From: Amoebophrya sp. AT5.2
Taxonomy: Eukaryota; Sar; Dinophyceae; Syndiniales; Amoebophryaceae
Assembly (NCBI GenBank): GCA_005223375.1
Contig: RXOD01004607.1
Span: 1-19,996, forward strand
Direction: 5' to 3'
DNA length: 19,996 bases
Shown here: positions 18,474 to 19,996 of the stretch, in pieces
How positions within the stretch are numbered: position 1 is the stretch's first letter
How the letters are laid out: the number at the start of each line of letters is the position of its first letter
Program-made: the position numbers and the translations under genes
Notes under the pieces: generated by a model
Told to the model about the DNA's origin: nothing
The model's database searches: none
The model's input: only the letters and a program-made list of their open reading frames with translations

Positions 18474-19969
18474 TCACTTCGACTTCATCGCCGTATCTGA
18501 CGTATCTGCCATCGTCATCTCCATCGCTTCTTTCGCCACGTCGTCTAGGTTCTTCATCGTGATGGCAATCGCATCCCAGTACGGCAGGCTTTTGTACTCC
18601 ACAGCATGCTTCTCGAACACGGCGCGCACCCGCTTCGACACCTGTGGGAAGCGGAACTGGGGCATCTGCGGCCAGAGGTGGTGCTCGATCTGGAAGTTGA
18701 GGTACGACATCCACCAATTCGTGAGAAGATGGGAGTCGCAGTTCATCGTGTGGTCCGCAGCGTACTCGGCCCAGTTCCGGTGCTCGGTCTCCGCGACCGT
18801 CGGCAGGTGCGTGTGGGAGACCGCAAAGTTCGTAAAAATGTAGGACGCTCCGGCCTGGACGTACATCACGTAGAAAACAACGGCCCCAGTAACGGACCAG
18901 TTCAGGGTGGCGAGAAAGAATGAAAAAAAGGTGGCGTACCTGCAGCGGGTGACCATTTCGATTTATTCCTGTGTCTCTGTCGATTAGCTTTAGCGCCCTA
19001 CCTGAAGATCATACGAATACGTACCTACTTTACTGTTTACTTTCTCGTTCTTTGAGACTCAAACAAAGAGAACGAATTGAAGGTAGAATACCGCAGGCCC
19101 ATCATGACGACTTCGATGTAGTTTCCCGAACGTATTGCGTGGCGCGGGTGAAGGTACAGCTGCCAGAAGAGCGCGACCAACAGGCAGATCAGCGGGCTGA
19201 AAAGGTACATCTGGTTCTGTAGCCACACTTTCGCCCACGTCGAAAGCTTGTTCGACTTTTTTCCGGCATCCGCCCGCACCAGTTTCTGTCCCATTTTTGT
19301 ATCTGTCACCGCCCCGGTGTGAAACGCCACCAGGGGCAGCGTGTTCAAATCCACGTCGTGGTTTACCTTCTGCGGGGTCGCGTGGTGCTTGTTGTGCTGA
19401 TTGCTCCACCAGGACGCGGCCATCCCGCAGCCCACCCCGTAGATGACTTGCTGCAGGAGCTTGTCGAGCTTCATGAACCCGGTGAGCGAGTAGTGCCCCC
19501 CCTCGTGCTGCAGCCAGCCGCAGCGGCCCTGCACGATGCCCAGCGTCACAAAACCAGCGACCAGCGTCGCGTAGCCGATCCAAGCACTGTCCTCCCAGCA
19601 GCACGACGACACGTAGAGCAGCGCTCCGCCAACCGCGTGCATCATAATAATTTCCGCAACCCGGTAAGCTGCGTGGAGCGGAGAGGGCTTGAAGTAACCC
19701 TCCGCGTCGAGCTCCGCTTCCAACTTGCGGATGTCCGCCAGCAACGCCTGGTTTCCGACGTTCATGAATTGGTCCCTCTCCAGCTCGTCGACACAGTCGC
19801 GCTTCGGCAGCGACCGCAACACCTTCTTCGCGCGCTCCGACCGGTGGTGAAACTGGCTGAACGCGTCAGTAGCGTCCGTATTTTTCATAAACTCGAGAAT
19901 CCGGCCCCCCGGATGCTTCTTCACGTAGTTGGTCACATCCACGATCTTGCCGTCGATCATGATCTCCAT
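18474..19969 (-). CDS. Cytochrome b5-fused front-end fatty-acid desaturase (two exons)
   Basis: Exon 1 is 19969-19092 and exon 2 is 18939-18474. The intron is GTATTC...GCTGCAG, phase 2, restoring MMGLR|YATFF. Product from this ATG is 447 residues. The N-terminal cytochrome b5 domain has HPGG at 19-22, heme-binding and receiving electrons from NADH. Three di-iron histidine boxes follow: QHEGGH (154-159), HNKHH (192-196, followed by ATPQKV) and QIEHH (376-380). Gln as first residue of the third box marks front-end desaturases, which add a double bond between an existing one and the carboxyl end, on ER-bound acyl chains. Overall order and the FHHRSERAKK and FKPSP stretches resemble prasinophyte delta-6 enzymes, but delta-5 or delta-8 activity cannot be excluded. 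Membrane segments flank the boxes. The frame stays open upstream of the ATG to the window edge (PTAASDTNK), and the b5 domain starts short, so a further N-terminal part may lie outside. Confidence 0.92.
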
Positions 19970-19996
19970 TTTATTCGTATCGGACGCGGCGGTGGG

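Noticed and set aside
18331..18843. Open frames on both strands over the desaturase 3' exon.
   Set aside because: Shadows of the desaturase, whose third histidine box is clearly in the other frame.
1..19996. Trans-spliced leader remnants, CRISPR arrays, rRNA or a second tRNA.
   Set aside because: I looked for leader-like, spaced-repeat and B-box motifs on both strands and saw none apart from the tRNA-Sec.

Overview
Organism. This is nuclear DNA of a flagellated, unicellular eukaryote. Supporting points are spliceosomal GT-AG introns, a radial-spoke protein gene (so a motile cilium or flagellum), a front-end fatty-acid desaturase of the kind that makes long-chain polyunsaturated fatty acids, and a selenocysteine tRNA (so a selenoprotein-making lineage, which excludes land plants and most fungi). 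The fused cytochrome b5 desaturase resembles the prasinophyte type (QHEGGH and HNKHHATPQKV boxes), but such genes occur widely in algae and alveolates. A marine alga or alveolate-like protist fits best; I cannot name the group.

Layout. Every gene I can support with confidence lies on the minus strand. From right to left these are: (1) 18474-19969, a front-end desaturase with two exons, whose 5' end may run off the window; (2) 15926-18473, a 2.5 kb AT-richer intergenic stretch; (3) 11567-15925, a nine-exon gene for a radial spoke head 10B-like protein (about 990 residues: nine MORN repeats, then a helical C-terminal half and an acidic tail), whose first intron carries a complete tRNA-Sec(UCA) gene on the same strand; (4) 2442-2630, the last exon of an unrecognised gene; (5) 258-1182, a short type II membrane protein that looks like the start of a family GT31 glycosyltransferase.

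The left half (about 2.7-11.5 kb) is different. It is GC-rich, and its plus strand is poor in T and carries a chain of protein-like stretches that keep changing frame. Among them are a helicase-like Q-motif plus Walker A start cut inside the P-loop by a minisatellite, a degenerate ZZ-zinc-finger-like piece, a basic CxxC protein and a 296-codon open frame. It also holds an inverted pair of 36-bp minisatellites, a 25-bp tandem duplication and a roughly 330-bp degenerate direct repeat. I read it as decayed mobile-element or pseudogene sequence lying opposite to the real genes; this is inference.

Together. The two solid protein genes have unrelated roles (axoneme; lipid desaturation). The strongest unusual feature is the selenocysteine tRNA nested in the intron of the radial-spoke gene.
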